Source: JBBDYG01 sp040901765 (GTDB lineage Bacteria > Planctomycetota > Planctomycetia > Pirellulales > Lacipirellulaceae). From it: 64,000 bases of DNA. Below are positions 7,708 to 16,302 of the stretch, in pieces; within the stretch, counting starts at the first letter, position 1, and every line of letters begins with the position of its first letter. The stretch spans positions 62,001-126,000 of the forward strand of contig JBBDYG010000043.1 in assembly GCA_040901765.1 (NCBI GenBank), written 5' to 3'. The notes beneath the pieces were generated by a model. That model worked only from the letters and a program-made list of their open reading frames with translations, was not told the DNA's origin and ran no database searches. Both the position numbers and the translations under genes were made by a program.

Positions 7708-9633
7708 ATGTCGGCAGCAATCCCAGTTGGCATCGATCTGGGCACCACCTTCTCGGCGGCCGCTAGGATCAATAGCCAGGGCCGATCGGAAATGATTGCG
7801 AATTCGATTGGCGATGTGCTTACGCCCAGCGTCGTCGCCTTCGACGAGTCGTCGGTGCAGATCGGTCGATCGGCATGGGAGGCAGCGGAGGCTAACCCCG
7901 ACTTAGTTGCGGAGCACGCTAAGCGCGATATGGGGCAACTCTTCTTCCGCGAGATGATCCGGGGACAACAGTATCCGCCGGAAGTCATTCAGAGTTGCAT
8001 CCTGCGCGAACTGCGGCGAGACATTCGAGCGGCGGTCGGCGAGGACTTCCGGACCGTTATCACCGTGCCGGCCTATTATGACGAACTGCGCCGAAAGACG
8101 ACGGCGGATGCCGGAACGATGAGCGGCTTGGAAGTGCTCGACATCGTCAACGAGCCGACCGCGGCCGCACTCGCGTTTGGCGAGCGACTCGGTTATCTCG
8201 ATCCGCAAGGCGCACCGCGCGACTGTCTCAATCTGCTTGTATACGACCTTGGAGGTGGCACTTTCGATGTCACCGTGATCCAACTCGCGGCGGGCCAAGT
8301 GCGAACCCTCGCCACGGATGGTGATGTTGAACTGGGTGGTGTCAATTGGGACCAACGCCTTGCTGAGCACGCGGAGCAGCGATTCCGCAAACTCTGGTCC
8401 GACGCCGGCGAATTTACACCGACCGAACTTGTGCGACTGAGACGTGCCGCCGAGCAAACTAAAATTCGATTGTCGCAAGCGCCACTTGCCACATTAGAAT
8501 TTCACGCCCAGGGCAAACAACTCACGCTTCCCGTGACTGCGGACGAGTACTACGAATTGACCCAGGATCTTTTGGAACGGACCTGCTTCACCACGCGCGA
8601 GGCCGTGAGAGCCGCCGGGCTATTGTGGCAAGATATCGACCGATTACTGCTCGTGGGTGGCTCCACGCGCATGCCAATGGTGCGTCGGGCGCTCACCGAT
8701 TTGTCAGGCATGCAGCCGGACGACCACGTTGACCCGGATCAGGCGGTAGCGCGCGGAGCTGCGATTTTCGCGCATAATTTGCTGTCGTTGCAAGATTTGA
8801 GTGCGCCGGGTCCGAAATTGGAAATTACCGACGTCATCGCGCACGGGCTCGGAATCGCGGGCGTGAATCAACAAACCCTCCGCAAAGAAAATGCGATTCT
8901 TATCCCCCGAAATACGCAACTGCCGCACGAAGTATGCCGCACCTTTGTTACGAAGGAGCACAATCAACGCAGCGTAAAGGTGCAGTTGCTCGAAGGCGAA
9001 AGCAGTATCCCCGAGCAATGCTCGGAACTTGCTGCGGCCGCTATTCGTAATTTGCCGATTGGACTGCCGGCCGGAACGAAAATCAATGTTTGGTACTCAT
9101 TTCAATCGAATGGCCGTCTTGCGGTTCGGGCGGAGGTTCCTGGCGTTGGCGATCATGCGGAAATCGAATTGGAGCGAGTCCGCGGCATTGCTGACGAAGG
9201 AGTTGCACAGTGGAAGAAAATCTTGGGCCGCGACGGCGGGTACCGCGATTTTGAAGAAGCGCTCGCGTATTTCCTCGACAAAGGCGATCTCGACGAACCG
9301 AAGGTTTTACCGCCCTCATCGAAACACTCAGGGCAGCCAGTTTCACGGGTTGTCCATTTCGAGCCGGCCATCGACTCGGGCGCTCCCCAGGCGGCCGCGG
9401 ATCATCTAAATAAATCGTTTTCGCCGGTGAATCGGGAAACGTCATCAACTTCACTGGATGAGCCGAGCAGTCGATACGCGTTACGTTCACGGAAGGGTTT
9501 GCCTTGGTGGGGTCATTTCTTGGGGCATGCACTAGCATCAACGATTGGTTTAACTATTGGCTACTACATTCTCTGTTGGATTCGCCCGGAAGCGAATTTT
9601 CTCGAGCTGAATTTGCCCGGACTGCCTCGTTAG
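7708..9633 (+). CDS. Hsp70 family protein with C-terminal membrane anchor
   Basis: Hsp70/DnaK ATPase fold: PVGIDLGTTFSAAARI at the N terminus, VNEPTAAALAFG, DLGGGTFDVTVIQL near residue 180 and LLVGGSTRMPMVRRAL near 316. A recognisable but short beta-sandwich region follows, then a low-complexity stretch and a hydrophobic helix at about 602-625 (HALASTIGLTIGYYILCWI). The usual DnaK lid and EEVD-like tail are replaced by this anchor. Classical DnaK is soluble, so this is likely a specialised paralogue tethered to the membrane, perhaps working with the divergent J-like membrane protein. Confidence 0.88.
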   Translation: MSAAIPVGIDLGTTFSAAARINSQGRSEMIANSIGDVLTPSVVAFDESSVQIGRSAWEAAEANPDLVAEHAKRDMGQLFFREMIRGQQYPPEVIQSCILRELRRDIRAAVGEDFRTVITVPAYYDELRRKTTADAGTMSGLEVLDIVNEPTAAALAFGERLGYLDPQGAPRDCLNLLVYDLGGGTFDVTVIQLAAGQVRTLATDGDVELGGVNWDQRLAEHAEQRFRKLWSDAGEFTPTELVRLRRAAEQTKIRLSQAPLATLEFHAQGKQLTLPVTADEYYELTQDLLERTCFTTREAVRAAGLLWQDIDRLLLVGGSTRMPMVRRALTDLSGMQPDDHVDPDQAVARGAAIFAHNLLSLQDLSAPGPKLEITDVIAHGLGIAGVNQQTLRKENAILIPRNTQLPHEVCRTFVTKEHNQRSVKVQLLEGESSIPEQCSELAAAAIRNLPIGLPAGTKINVWYSFQSNGRLAVRAEVPGVGDHAEIELERVRGIADEGVAQWKKILGRDGGYRDFEEALAYFLDKGDLDEPKVLPPSSKHSGQPVSRVVHFEPAIDSGAPQAAADHLNKSFSPVNRETSSTSLDEPSSRYALRSRKGLPWWGHFLGHALASTIGLTIGYYILCWIRPEANFLELNLPGLPR

Positions 9634-9774
9634 TCGTTTCTTCGTTGAGCGCGCACGTTCCGCCCGACAAAACTGTTGGCTCAACCGATGGCGCATTGTA
9701 GGCGGCAGTCGGTTTGCCGTAACAGCCCTTAACAGACGCCAGCCCGCCGTAGTCGCCTTCGACAATCTCTGAAC

Positions 9775-9948
9775 TTTCTCGTAGCAAAAGTGCCGCCCTT
9801 ATGGTATAAGGGCGTTCATGTACACCAATCCGCGACCACCGCCAAGAGAAACGCTGAGCGATGAACGCTCATCGTTCAGCGCTTAGCGCTCATCGTTTTC
9901 CATCTCGCCTTCCCGCTAATCCGGGCAAGGCGATCGATGACGGTGCGC
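9775..9948 (+). repeat. duplicated leader/mini-ORF module, copy A
   Basis: A conserved block TTTCTCGTAGCAAAAGTGCC is followed 43 bp from its start by ATG of a 23-codon mini-ORF (MYTNPRPPPRETLSDERSS...). The mini-ORF contains a hairpin (CGCTGAGCGATGA with TCATCGTTCAGCG, one G-T mismatch). The module ends in GGCGATCGATGACGGTGCGC, where ATGACGGTGCGC opens a second frame (MTVR...). Copy B at 46036-46213 has the same parts in the same order with the same 43-bp spacing. The rest of 9634-10225 shows no gene I can support. Confidence 0.6.
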
Positions 9949-10225
9949 GCCCACCCGGTCCGTGACTCCCCGCCAAGCGGTCAGCGCTCGCGATGCGCGC
10001 ACCGTGCATCCGGCGGGGCCGACGAACCGGGACTCATGTCGCACATGCGACACAATCGGCGACATGGCTCTTCGGAAAGACCGAGGCGCGGAAACTCGCA
10101 ATCGTTTGGCACGCAACGCCTTACGGTCCGGGTCACGCTGACGCGGAAAACCGAATCCAGTCGCAAACGCAAATGAATGTTATTCGGCGCGCATGACACG
10201 ACGACCATCCAACCGCACGCCGATC

Positions 10226-11167
10226 CTACGCCGCGCGGCGAGTGGACCCCTGCATACCGGCTGCGACCGCAATGGGTTCGGCATCGGGCCAAGCGGAAAA
10301 TGCCCCCAAGTCGACGAACCGCTGTTTCCGCTCGTCGTCAACCGCCAGGCGAATCGCCTCGATGTAGTTGCCGATGGCGTGGTCGGAAAAGTGATCGAGC
10401 TTCCAGCGGCGCAGACCGCGCCAAAACCCGCGCCAGCGATCCTTCGATTGGTTCCAGCCGACGACGCGGCTAATCCGCCCGTCGGAATTGATGTAGACCT
10501 GCTTCCCGCTATGGCGATAGCCGCACCACGCCGGCGGAACCTGGGGAACAATGTCGTTATTGTTCACGAACCGATAGTATTCGAGCCGGACATGATTCAC
10601 GTACCGCCGATTGCCGATTCGCGGGCTGCCAAAGGTGAACACGGCCCGCGGGCTCGATTGAATGAACGACAATCGGCAGCGGCCCGCGCATATCGCCGCC
10701 ATCGCGCCGCCCAGCGAGTGGCCCGTGAACCACACGGGACGCGTGTTGGAAGTCAGGGCCTGTTCCAAACGCGGCCACAGCCGGTCGACTTCCGTCTTGA
10801 ATCCTCGATGGACGCGGCCAACGCTCTCGCCAACCGCCATCACCGCGTCGAGATTGGTTTCGATGTCGATCCACTCGTGCGGCTCGGTGCCACGGCAAGT
10901 GACAATCGCATCGTGCTCATTGGCGAACACATAGGCCTGGGCGCCTTCCATTTCGTAGAACCGCGTATCGGGAAAGCCCATCGTGTGCGCCAGTTCGCCC
11001 GACACGGCCCGCGAGTAGTACGACACATCGGCCAACTCCGCGAACAGCAGCGCCTTGCGCTGAAAGCTGAGCGACTCGACTGGCCCGTCAACCCGCGACC
11101 GAGTGACCGGCGCGGGGCTGCCTGGATCGAGCAATTGCAGATTCGGTTTCATCGGCCCGGCATCCAT
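10226..11167 (-). CDS. class 3-type lipase family protein
   Basis: Alpha/beta hydrolase of the fungal-lipase-like (class 3) family. The nucleophile elbow is WFTGHSLGGAMAA with Ser about 151, the likely catalytic Asp is in NNNDIVPQVPP (about 205), and the His in DHFSDHAIGNYIEA (about 263). This order and the GSPRIGN segment are typical. No signal peptide is evident, suggesting a cytoplasmic or peripheral enzyme. The start could be the ATG at 11167 or one five codons downstream. The substrate is not predictable. Confidence 0.88.
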   Translation of the reverse strand: MDAGPMKPNLQLLDPGSPAPVTRSRVDGPVESLSFQRKALLFAELADVSYYSRAVSGELAHTMGFPDTRFYEMEGAQAYVFANEHDAIVTCRGTEPHEWIDIETNLDAVMAVGESVGRVHRGFKTEVDRLWPRLEQALTSNTRPVWFTGHSLGGAMAAICAGRCRLSFIQSSPRAVFTFGSPRIGNRRYVNHVRLEYYRFVNNNDIVPQVPPAWCGYRHSGKQVYINSDGRISRVVGWNQSKDRWRGFWRGLRRWKLDHFSDHAIGNYIEAIRLAVDDERKQRFVDLGAFSAWPDAEPIAVAAGMQGSTRRAA

Positions 11168-11261
11168 TCCCAGAAATTGACCGGCGGGAGTATAGCGATC
11201 GAGCGGCTTCGGCTCAAGAAAAGAATCCGCGGGAAGTTGGCAGCCCAGCCAGCTTCCACGG

Positions 11262-12071
11262 TCAAATTGGAAACGGCTCGTCCGTCAAGGCGATCTCCAC
11301 GAAGTGTACCACTTCGTCGGCCCCGCCTTCCCAAATCAACCCCGCTAACCGCCGTAAGTCGGCTTCCCGAACGCTGTCATGATTCGCGCGAGAAAGTCGG
11401 CGAAAATCGACCGCATCTTGTTCCTTCTTATCGCGATCGCGATGAGGTGAAACCATAGCGGCGTATTTCGATGCAAGTGCCGCTTCCAAGGTCGGAATAC
11501 GATGTTGCGTCTCCGCATCGACAATTACATATTCCTTCAATATCAATTCCTGAAACGGCGACCAAGGCTGCATCAAGTCGATTGCCGGTTTGGGTTGCCC
11601 TTCGCGATCGAGATCGAGGGGGTCCATGAATCGGATAACTTGCGAGAGCTCGCGAATGATCAACTCAGGCCAACGACTGGCGATTGCCTTCTTGGCCCGA
11701 TTCCGTTGGCCATACGGGACCATCACATCCACATCCTGCGTGGCCCGGGGGCTGGGCATGTAGCCCACATAGCCATGCAACCCCATCAACGCCCAGTTTT
11801 TAACCCCGGCCGAATTCAATACATCGATTACTTCCTGCGGCTTGATATCCATCGAGGCCTTCCGCTGATCGACCTTCGTATTAGTGGTCAGCCAGGTGCT
11901 TTTGCGGATTGCGTAAGCATGGCCGGCGGGGAGCTTGGGATCGAGGGCATCCACACCTTGGAACGCCGTCTCCTTTTCCATCGCACGGCGGCGTGTTTCA
12001 AGATACGCCGGCGAAAAGAATTCCGCATTGCTAAGTGCAGCGCGATCGAGATGATTCGTCGTGTCAGCCAT
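11262..12071 (-). CDS. nucleotidyltransferase-fold protein
   Basis: Contains a minimal nucleotidyltransferase signature: WALMGLHGYVGYMPSPRATQ followed by DVDVMVP, around residues 93-118, similar to AbiEii-type and other polymerase-beta-fold NTases. Downstream, HRIPTLEAALASKYAAM and the Asp/Lys-rich DRDKKEQDAVDF are also seen in AbiEii-like proteins. No antitoxin-like partner is next to it, so an abortive-infection role is only one possibility. The ATG at 12071 is chosen; an in-frame ATG at 12098 is also possible. Confidence 0.65.
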   Translation of the reverse strand: MADTTNHLDRAALSNAEFFSPAYLETRRRAMEKETAFQGVDALDPKLPAGHAYAIRKSTWLTTNTKVDQRKASMDIKPQEVIDVLNSAGVKNWALMGLHGYVGYMPSPRATQDVDVMVPYGQRNRAKKAIASRWPELIIRELSQVIRFMDPLDLDREGQPKPAIDLMQPWSPFQELILKEYVIVDAETQHRIPTLEAALASKYAAMVSPHRDRDKKEQDAVDFRRLSRANHDSVREADLRRLAGLIWEGGADEVVHFVEIALTDEPFPI

Positions 12072-12149
12072 GAATACCCCGAAGAAGTTCGCCTTCATTG
12101 TACCACGACTCTGCGAGTCGTGAACACGAGTCGGAGACTCGTGCCACTC

Positions 12150-13694
12150 TCACTCTGCGTTGGCCATTGCCAGCCGGCTTTGCCAGAACTCCCGCGCCGC
12201 GGCGAACGCCGGCCGCTCCGCGGGGGTGGTGCGGGGTTCTTCTTCGTCGAGCCAGTCGAGAAAGAACTGCACGCTGCGGCGGCTGATCCGCGGCTGGCCG
12301 TTTTTCTCCACGTAATACGGCCCCGTGGACGCCATCTCGAACTTATCGGCTCGATTGGTCACGGCCCGCACGAGAAACCAACCGCTGTCGTCGAACGACA
12401 CCGGCGGCAGCTTGCCTTTCGACTTGGCCAGCGACGCGATCTCGACTTGCTGGTCGGCAACGCCGTTCTTCACGATCTCCAGGTAGGAAATCGGCGTGCG
12501 GGTGGCGAGATTCAGCGACACGGCCAAGTCGATCTTCTGCCCGTCTTTGATTCGGAAGACATAACCGGGCGGTTGGCCCTCGACGGAAGGGCGCAACAGC
12601 GGGCCGTTCGTCACCACGACGTTGCCGGCAGAAAGTCCATGCCACCACGATGCTGCATCGAACTCTTGTCCGCACTGGACGTAGACGCGATTCGCGCCGA
12701 TGGGGTTGTCATTCGCGCCCGATCCGCTGCCGGCCGCCGGTGGAAGCCGCAGCCCGGCGTTGAGCGCGTGGTAGTAAATCGCTTCCCCCCAGCGGCCATT
12801 GCCCGTCTTGCCGGGAAACATCGAAACGTCTCGCTTTCGACCATCGGTTTCGTTGTCGACGACGCCGTCGCGCAGCGAATGTCGGTTCAGCAGCAGCACC
12901 GCATCCAGCTTCCCTGTGGCGAGCCAAATCGGAAACGAGCGCTCGAACGGCGAAACGGCGATGATGTGCATGTCTTCCTCCGCGCGCTCCGTGGAAATCA
13001 AATCAACCGAGCTTACCGTTGTGGATTCGGTAAGTGGTTCAAACGGTGCGCTTTCGCGAATGAGCAGCAAGCGATTGCCGGGATTGGTGAAAAAGTGCGC
13101 GAACGGGCCGCGGGTCGAGGTCAGGCCGTCGGACGCATCGTTGCCCGGCGTGCGCCGCGAGGCGATCGCCGGCTTCCACTCCATTTCGTCGATCCGCTCC
13201 CATGCAATCGTGGGCAGGTACGCGAGTTGTTCCGCCTGCATCGGGATGGCAAGCTCCGCCGCGTCGCGACGCACATCAAGGTCACCAGCGTACCAACCCT
13301 CCTTCTGGAGGTTTACGAACCGCCGCACTTCGATGGTTTTCGAGTCGCCCGCATGGCGGACGATTTCGAAATTGCCCCGTTGGGACAGGTATTCGGGTCC
13401 AGCGTCCAAGTCGAACTCGTACTGACCGCGGCGCAGGTCGAGTTTTGCCGAGCCATCGACATAAGCATGGTCGCCCAGCGGCGCGATACCCCACCCGCGC
13501 GATCGCACAGGCCGCCCGCGGCTATCGCGGAGATGGATGCGTGCGGGCACGGCCTGTCCGGTTTCACTATCGACCACCGAGATTTCAAGCCGCCCGTCGG
13601 TGCGCGCCGCTTCCGCCGCACCACTCAAAAAAGATACCAGAACGGCAGCCCAAACCGGCAGACAGCGGCATGTGGAAATTTCGCTGAAGTTCAT
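12150..13694 (-). CDS. secreted CehA/McbA-like protein, metal motif degenerate
   Basis: Begins with a signal peptide (VWAAVLVSFLSGAAEA, cleavage about residue 30) and a carboxypeptidase-regulatory-like beta domain. It then shows a layout like CehA/McbA PHP-type metallohydrolases, ending with WWHGLSAGNVVVTNGPLLRP, typical of that family. Where active members have a GDLHVH metal site, this one reads WYAGDLDVRRDAAE (about residues 134-147), so the ligand histidines are missing. It may be catalytically dead or have changed function. Extracytoplasmic location is inferred from the signal peptide. Confidence 0.65.
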   Translation of the reverse strand: MNFSEISTCRCLPVWAAVLVSFLSGAAEAARTDGRLEISVVDSETGQAVPARIHLRDSRGRPVRSRGWGIAPLGDHAYVDGSAKLDLRRGQYEFDLDAGPEYLSQRGNFEIVRHAGDSKTIEVRRFVNLQKEGWYAGDLDVRRDAAELAIPMQAEQLAYLPTIAWERIDEMEWKPAIASRRTPGNDASDGLTSTRGPFAHFFTNPGNRLLLIRESAPFEPLTESTTVSSVDLISTERAEEDMHIIAVSPFERSFPIWLATGKLDAVLLLNRHSLRDGVVDNETDGRKRDVSMFPGKTGNGRWGEAIYYHALNAGLRLPPAAGSGSGANDNPIGANRVYVQCGQEFDAASWWHGLSAGNVVVTNGPLLRPSVEGQPPGYVFRIKDGQKIDLAVSLNLATRTPISYLEIVKNGVADQQVEIASLAKSKGKLPPVSFDDSGWFLVRAVTNRADKFEMASTGPYYVEKNGQPRISRRSVQFFLDWLDEEEPRTTPAERPAFAAAREFWQSRLAMANAE

Positions 13695-13815
13695 GCTATT
13701 AGTTTAGCACGCGCACAGTGCTTCGGTCGCCGCCCGCCAGCGACTTGCGCGGCTGAACGGGTAAATGATCAACAACATTTTGATATTCCCTCAGCCGCGG
13801 TAGCGGCGGCAGGAC

Positions 13816-13975
13816 TTAGCCGCGGGCGTAAGCCCGCGGAATTATTCAATGGTAACTCGCAAGCCGCGGAGCGGCGACATAAGCTTGATGTCGCCGCTCC
13901 GCGNNNNNNNNNNGGGGGCTTGAGGAGTGTTTAGCGCCACTGTCCGCGGGCTGACGCCCGCGGCTAAGCTATATC
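13816..13975. repeat. palindromic repeats around assembly gap 1
   Basis: Includes TTAGCCGCGGGCGTAAGCC-type hairpins and a perfect 15-bp stem (13866-13880 with 13888-13902, loop AAGCTTG). The 10-N gap (13904-13913) starts immediately after the right arm, and a GCGGGCTGACGCCCGC hairpin follows. The gap most likely marks repeat collapse, so its true length is unknown. No gene is seen between 13695 and 14162. Confidence 0.75.
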
Positions 13976-14162
13976 GCCGCTCCGCGGCTGACATAGTTCG
14001 TCCATTCGAGGGGAAACTGCGCAATGTATTCCTCGGTCGCTCCCAACTTATGATCGCTGCCCGTTCAATTCGGAACTGATCTCGCTAGAATACAAGGCAG
14101 CCTTTTCGGCAGTCGGGCGAAAGCGGCTGCATCTCCACTATTTGATGTTCACCCCGTCGCCA

Positions 14163-15122
14163 ATGGCTGACCACTACGCCACCTTGGGTATCAATCGAGA
14201 CGCATCGGCGGACGATGTCCGCAAGGCCTACCGCAAGCTCGCGCGGAAGCATCATCCCGATCTCAATCCCGACGACGAGTCGGCCAAGAAGAAGTTTCAG
14301 GAAGTTCAAACGGCATTCGACACGCTCAACGACCCCAAGAAGCGGGAGATGTACGACCGCTATGGCGATGCCTACGAGCAAATGGGCGCTGGTTCTCGCG
14401 GCGGCGGCTATCGACCCACCGGGCCAGGGCCGGGTGGAGGTTCTGAAAGCGTCCAATTTGACTTTGACGAAATGTTCGGCGGCGGCGGTGCCGGCGAGGG
14501 AGCAGGCGGGTTTGCCGATCTGTTCCGCCAGTTTTCCCGCGGCGGGCGTGGTGCGCAGGCTCGGCACCAATCCGTCCGCGGGCAAGACATCGAGTACGAG
14601 TTGACCGTCCCGTTTAATACTGCCATCAACGGGGGCGAGGCGAATCTGGCCGTGCAGCGCGCCTCGGGCAAAGTCGAAACCATTTCCGTAAAAATCCCGC
14701 AAGGCATCGACGATGGCAAGAAAATCCGCCTGCGCGGCCAAGGAGAGGAGTCGCTCGGTGGCGGAACTGCGGGCGATCTGTTGCTCACGATTCGCGTAGC
14801 GCCGCACCCGCACTTCGAGCGTCGCGGCAAGCGGCTCGATGTAGCCGTTCCAGTCACGCTCGCCGAAGCGGTGCAGGGGGCCAAAATCGAAGTTCCCACG
14901 CCCACGGGTACGATCATGCTTACCATACCACCGGGCACTTCCAGCGGGAAGAAATTGCGCGTCAAAGGCCACGGGGTGCGATCCAAGAACCAAGAACCGG
15001 GCGACCTTTACGCGGAGATTCAAGTCGTCATGCCGCCAAACTTGACCGAAGAGGAGCGCGAGCAAATCGCGGCTATCTCCGCACGGCATCCTCAACAACC
15101 GCGCGGCGAGTTGCGATGGTGA
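14163..15122 (+). CDS. DnaJ/CbpA-type co-chaperone
   Basis: Canonical N-terminal J domain (YATLGINRDASADDVRKAYR, with HHPDLN carrying the HPD triad), then a Gly-rich linker (about residues 85-140) and DnaJ C-terminal substrate-binding domains (QGIDDGKKIRLRGQG, FERRGKRLDVAVPVTLAEAV). The Cys-rich zinc finger of type I DnaJ is absent, making this CbpA-like (type II). The ATG at 14163 (MADHYATLG) fits the family; an earlier in-frame ATG adds seven unsupported residues. The stop overlaps the next start, so it probably shares a transcript with rnpA and yidD. Confidence 0.93.
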   Translation: MADHYATLGINRDASADDVRKAYRKLARKHHPDLNPDDESAKKKFQEVQTAFDTLNDPKKREMYDRYGDAYEQMGAGSRGGGYRPTGPGPGGGSESVQFDFDEMFGGGGAGEGAGGFADLFRQFSRGGRGAQARHQSVRGQDIEYELTVPFNTAINGGEANLAVQRASGKVETISVKIPQGIDDGKKIRLRGQGEESLGGGTAGDLLLTIRVAPHPHFERRGKRLDVAVPVTLAEAVQGAKIEVPTPTGTIMLTIPPGTSSGKKLRVKGHGVRSKNQEPGDLYAEIQVVMPPNLTEEEREQIAAISARHPQQPRGELRW

Positions 15123-15445
15123 TACATTGCATTCCATGCACTGGCTTTCTGGTGTTGGCCGATTCGTCGACTGCAACTGGGCTGGAACGTCTGGACCCGC
15201 CAACGCGGGCGCGCGTCGTGATGGCATTGTTGGGATTAGTGCTACTGGCCGTCACGCTTGTTGCGTGCGTCATGATCGGTGGACGCTGGGTTCGACGACT
15301 TGCGCGGCATTCACCACGCTCCGTGGCGCCGAAACGGCAGGCGTCGCGTACCGCCGATTCAAAACTCTCAGTCAAAGGCGCCCTGGGACCGACTTGCGAT
15401 ACTCTCGCTGGCGAGCAGCGGACCGACGAAACTCGTACCGACTAG
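15116..15445 (+). CDS. small membrane protein between dnaJ-like gene and rnpA
   Basis: A 109-residue protein whose start overlaps the stop of the DnaJ-like gene (ATGGTGA) and whose stop overlaps the GTG start of rnpA (TAGTG). It has one strong hydrophobic helix (RVVMALLGLVLLAVTLVACV) followed by basic residues (GGRWVRRLARH), suggesting one membrane pass with a cytoplasmic C tail. I do not recognise a named family. Tight overlaps at both ends support a real gene. Confidence 0.7.
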   Translation: MVIHCIPCTGFLVLADSSTATGLERLDPPTRARVVMALLGLVLLAVTLVACVMIGGRWVRRLARHSPRSVAPKRQASRTADSKLSVKGALGPTCDTLAGEQRTDETRTD

Positions 15446-15810
15446 TGCCCGATTATTCTTTTCCAAAACGGTTCCATATGCTTCGCCCACCCGACTTCGA
15501 GCGGGTGCTTGCGGCGCGGCGGAGCGCGACCGACAAACTGGTTACTGTGTTCGGTCTCGCCAACGATTGTGGCCATGCCCGCCTCGGGTTGGTGGCATCG
15601 CGGCGGCTCGGCAACGCGGTCGTGCGTAATCGCTGGAAGCGGCTATTGCGCGAATCGTTCAGATTGATGCAGCACGAACTGCCGTCGCTTGATCTTGTTT
15701 GCATCCCGCGCGCTGGAAGCGAGCCTGATCTCGCGTCGTTGCAAACCTCGCTAGCGAAGCTTGCCGGTCAGTTGGCGCGTCGCGGGCATCCGAAGGGAGG
15801 ACCGGAATGA
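15445..15810 (+). CDS. rnpA: ribonuclease P protein component
   Basis: Protein subunit of RNase P, which processes tRNA 5' ends. The signature RLGNAVVRNRWKRLLRES is the conserved basic RNA-binding motif, and FPKRFHMLRPPDFERVL is the usual N terminus. That N terminus is only included if translation starts at the GTG at 15445, which also overlaps the preceding stop; starting at the ATG at 15478 would cut into the domain. About 121 residues, normal. It is followed by yidD with a 4-bp overlap, the standard rnpA-yidD order. Confidence 0.92.
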   Translation: MPDYSFPKRFHMLRPPDFERVLAARRSATDKLVTVFGLANDCGHARLGLVASRRLGNAVVRNRWKRLLRESFRLMQHELPSLDLVCIPRAGSEPDLASLQTSLAKLAGQLARRGHPKGGPE

Positions 15811-16046
15811 GCCGCGCCTTGCACTTCGTGCTTCAAGTCCCCGCCTGGACGCTGATCGGCATCGTGAAGGTGTATCAGCGCACGCTGAGCTATGTAATCG
15901 GCGGCCAGTGCCGGTTTACGCCCACTTGCAGCGCTTACTTTATCGAGGCGGTGCGGAAATACGGGGCCGTTCGCGGAAGCTGGCGCGGCGTGCGGCGGAT
16001 TGGCCGCTGTCACCCGTTTCATCCCGGCGGTGACGATCCGCCGTAA
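15807..16046 (+). CDS. yidD: membrane protein insertion efficiency factor YidD
   Basis: Small inner-membrane-associated protein that assists YidC-dependent insertion. Diagnostic segments are IVKVYQRTLSYVIG, QCRFTPTCSAYFIEAV with its two cysteines, and GRCHPFHPGGDDPP. At 79 residues it is typical. ATGA overlap with rnpA indicates translational coupling. A downstream yidC is not present; the next gene is unrelated. The gap 16047-16302 holds an inverted repeat built on GGCTATCGGCT. Confidence 0.93.
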   Translation: MSRALHFVLQVPAWTLIGIVKVYQRTLSYVIGGQCRFTPTCSAYFIEAVRKYGAVRGSWRGVRRIGRCHPFHPGGDDPP

Positions 16047-16302
16047 CGAGGTGGCTATCGGCTATCGGCTGCCTGCTATCGGCCCGAATACTGTAGGCAT
16101 TTCGTCTGGCCGACAGCCAACAGCCGATAGCCAACAGCCGCGACAGCATTGCTATCGCGGCGCGTCTCTTGCTGGCGCGCGCTCAACTCGCTACTCTTCC
16201 CCCGCTCAAATGCCTCGGCGGCGCTGTGCGCCTCCGGTGCGACGGTCCTGCCGCGCAAGAAGCGCGGCGACCGAATCTCGTCTTTGCACGGAGCGCCTAC
16301 GC

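Noticed and set aside
9937..10176. MTVR-starting 79-codon frame after module copy A as a protein gene
   Set aside because: Apart from its first two dozen codons, shared with copy B, it is Arg/Ser-rich with no recognisable features; kept only as part of the module.
11502..13934. Plus-strand open frame of over 800 codons
   Set aside because: It lies antisense to the nucleotidyltransferase-fold and CehA-like genes, crosses the assembly gap and has no family features; it is a by-product of GC-rich codon use.
14085..15227. Minus-strand frame of 380 codons
   Set aside because: Exact antisense of the clearly recognisable DnaJ/CbpA gene.
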